In this document: one piece after another, positions 63,611 to 64,000 of the stretch
How positions within the stretch are numbered: position 1 is the stretch's first letter
Layout of the letters: each line of letters begins with the position of its first letter
Assembly (NCBI RefSeq): GCF_003576645.1
Contig: NC_044922.1
Span: 26,874,335-26,938,334, forward strand
Origin: Ipomoea triloba
Taxonomy: Eukaryota; Streptophyta; Magnoliopsida; Solanales; Convolvulaceae
DNA: 64,000 nt
Direction of reading: 5' to 3'
Translations under genes and position numbers: made by a program
Notes under the pieces: generated by a model
Seen by the model: only the letters and a program-made list of their open reading frames with translations
Told to the model about the DNA's origin: nothing
Database searches by the model: none

Positions 63611-64000
63611 ATGGGAAGGTCACCGTGCTGTGAAAAGGTAGGATTGAAGAAAGGGCCATGGACACTTGAGGAAGACAAGCAATTGTTGGCTTACATTGAG
63701 CAGTACGGCCATGGAAGCTGGCGAGCTTTGCCTGCAAAAGCTGGTATTCTATACAGTCTTTCTTTTAGGCTTTCTGATATGATAGATCATGGTTAGTTAG
63801 GGTTTGCATTAACCTTTTCTGGAAATGTTTGTTTAGGGCTGCAAAGATGTGGGAAGAGCTGCAGACTGAGATGGAGTAACTACTTGAGACCAGACATTAA
63901 AAGAGGAAACTTTAGTCTGCAGGAAGAACAGTCCATCGTTCAGCTCCATGCTCTTCTTGGAAATAGGTAACTAATCATATTCAAACTCTACTTTTTTAGA
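63611..64000 (+). CDS. MYB-C: MIXTA-like R2R3-MYB, 5' part only
   Basis: Exon 1 is 63611-63743 and exon 2 63837-63966; exon 3 lies beyond the window. The 88 codons seen cover R2 and half of R3. They match MYB-A and MYB-B, with W17, W37 and W57 present and the normal LRPDIKRG turn. The one unusual residue is Leu19 (GPWTLEED) where the others have Pro. Intron 1 is GT-AG and 93 bp long. The reading frame is intact so far. Subgroup 9 membership is inferred from the paralogues, because the diagnostic C-terminus is not in view. Confidence 0.9.

Overview
This is plant nuclear DNA, almost certainly from a eudicot. It is AT-rich, intron-bearing and crowded with transposable elements. The only convincingly functional protein genes are three paralogous R2R3-MYB transcription factor genes, all on the + strand. 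They are MYB-A (9388-11978), MYB-B (36627-38594) and MYB-C (63611 to beyond the window end). All three carry the MIXTA / subgroup 9 signature. The species cannot be fixed from the sequence; an asterid is only a guess.

Layout: the MYB start codons lie 27.2 kb and 27.0 kb apart, and the DNA between them is largely collinear. The window is therefore a tandem array of about 27-kb units that have diverged mainly by transposon insertion and deletion. Because the units are paralogous, one often serves as the 'empty site' for an insertion in another, so many mobile elements can be bounded to the base. Examples are a LINE fragment (809-1124), a Helitron (1550-3098), Mutator-like elements with 9-bp target duplications (17437-18180, 29016-29597, 31577-32134, 41738-42936, 43924-44774), Tourist-like elements (15288-15772, 19185-19452), a hAT element (23764-24882) and a tRNA-derived SINE (28622-28744).

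Region by region: 1-8139 holds paralogous flank, a Helitron, a TIR element sitting inside a (TA)n microsatellite, and a wrecked Ty1/copia element with nested insertions. 8140-12040 is MYB-A with its promoter. 12040-31500 is the A-to-B spacer, with MITEs, a frameshifted GCK-domain gene (19821-20338), GCK fragments, a hAT element and an unusual array of roughly 80-bp repeats attached to a tRNA-like module. 31500-36626 is the MYB-B upstream region with a Helitron and an assembly gap. 36627-38630 is MYB-B. 38630-63390 is the B-to-C spacer, with a Helitron helicase remnant inside an inverted duplication, more MULEs, a non-coding LTR element, a deleted copia element, CACTA ends and two or three Helitron ends. 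63390-64000 is the MYB-C promoter and its first two exons.

How the genes work together: MIXTA-like MYBs control epidermal cell outgrowth and cuticle in other plants, so this may be an expanded dosage or subfunctionalised cluster. The spacers carry no other intact gene that I can support. Two of the three N gaps (33640-33732 and 61014-61053) are flanked by apparently identical direct copies of more than 1.1 kb and look like unmerged contig ends, so those copies should not be counted as biology.

Limits: everything was read by eye without database searches. Element family names rest on terminal sequence and target-site structure. Exon boundaries rest on GT-AG rules and conservation among the three MYB copies.
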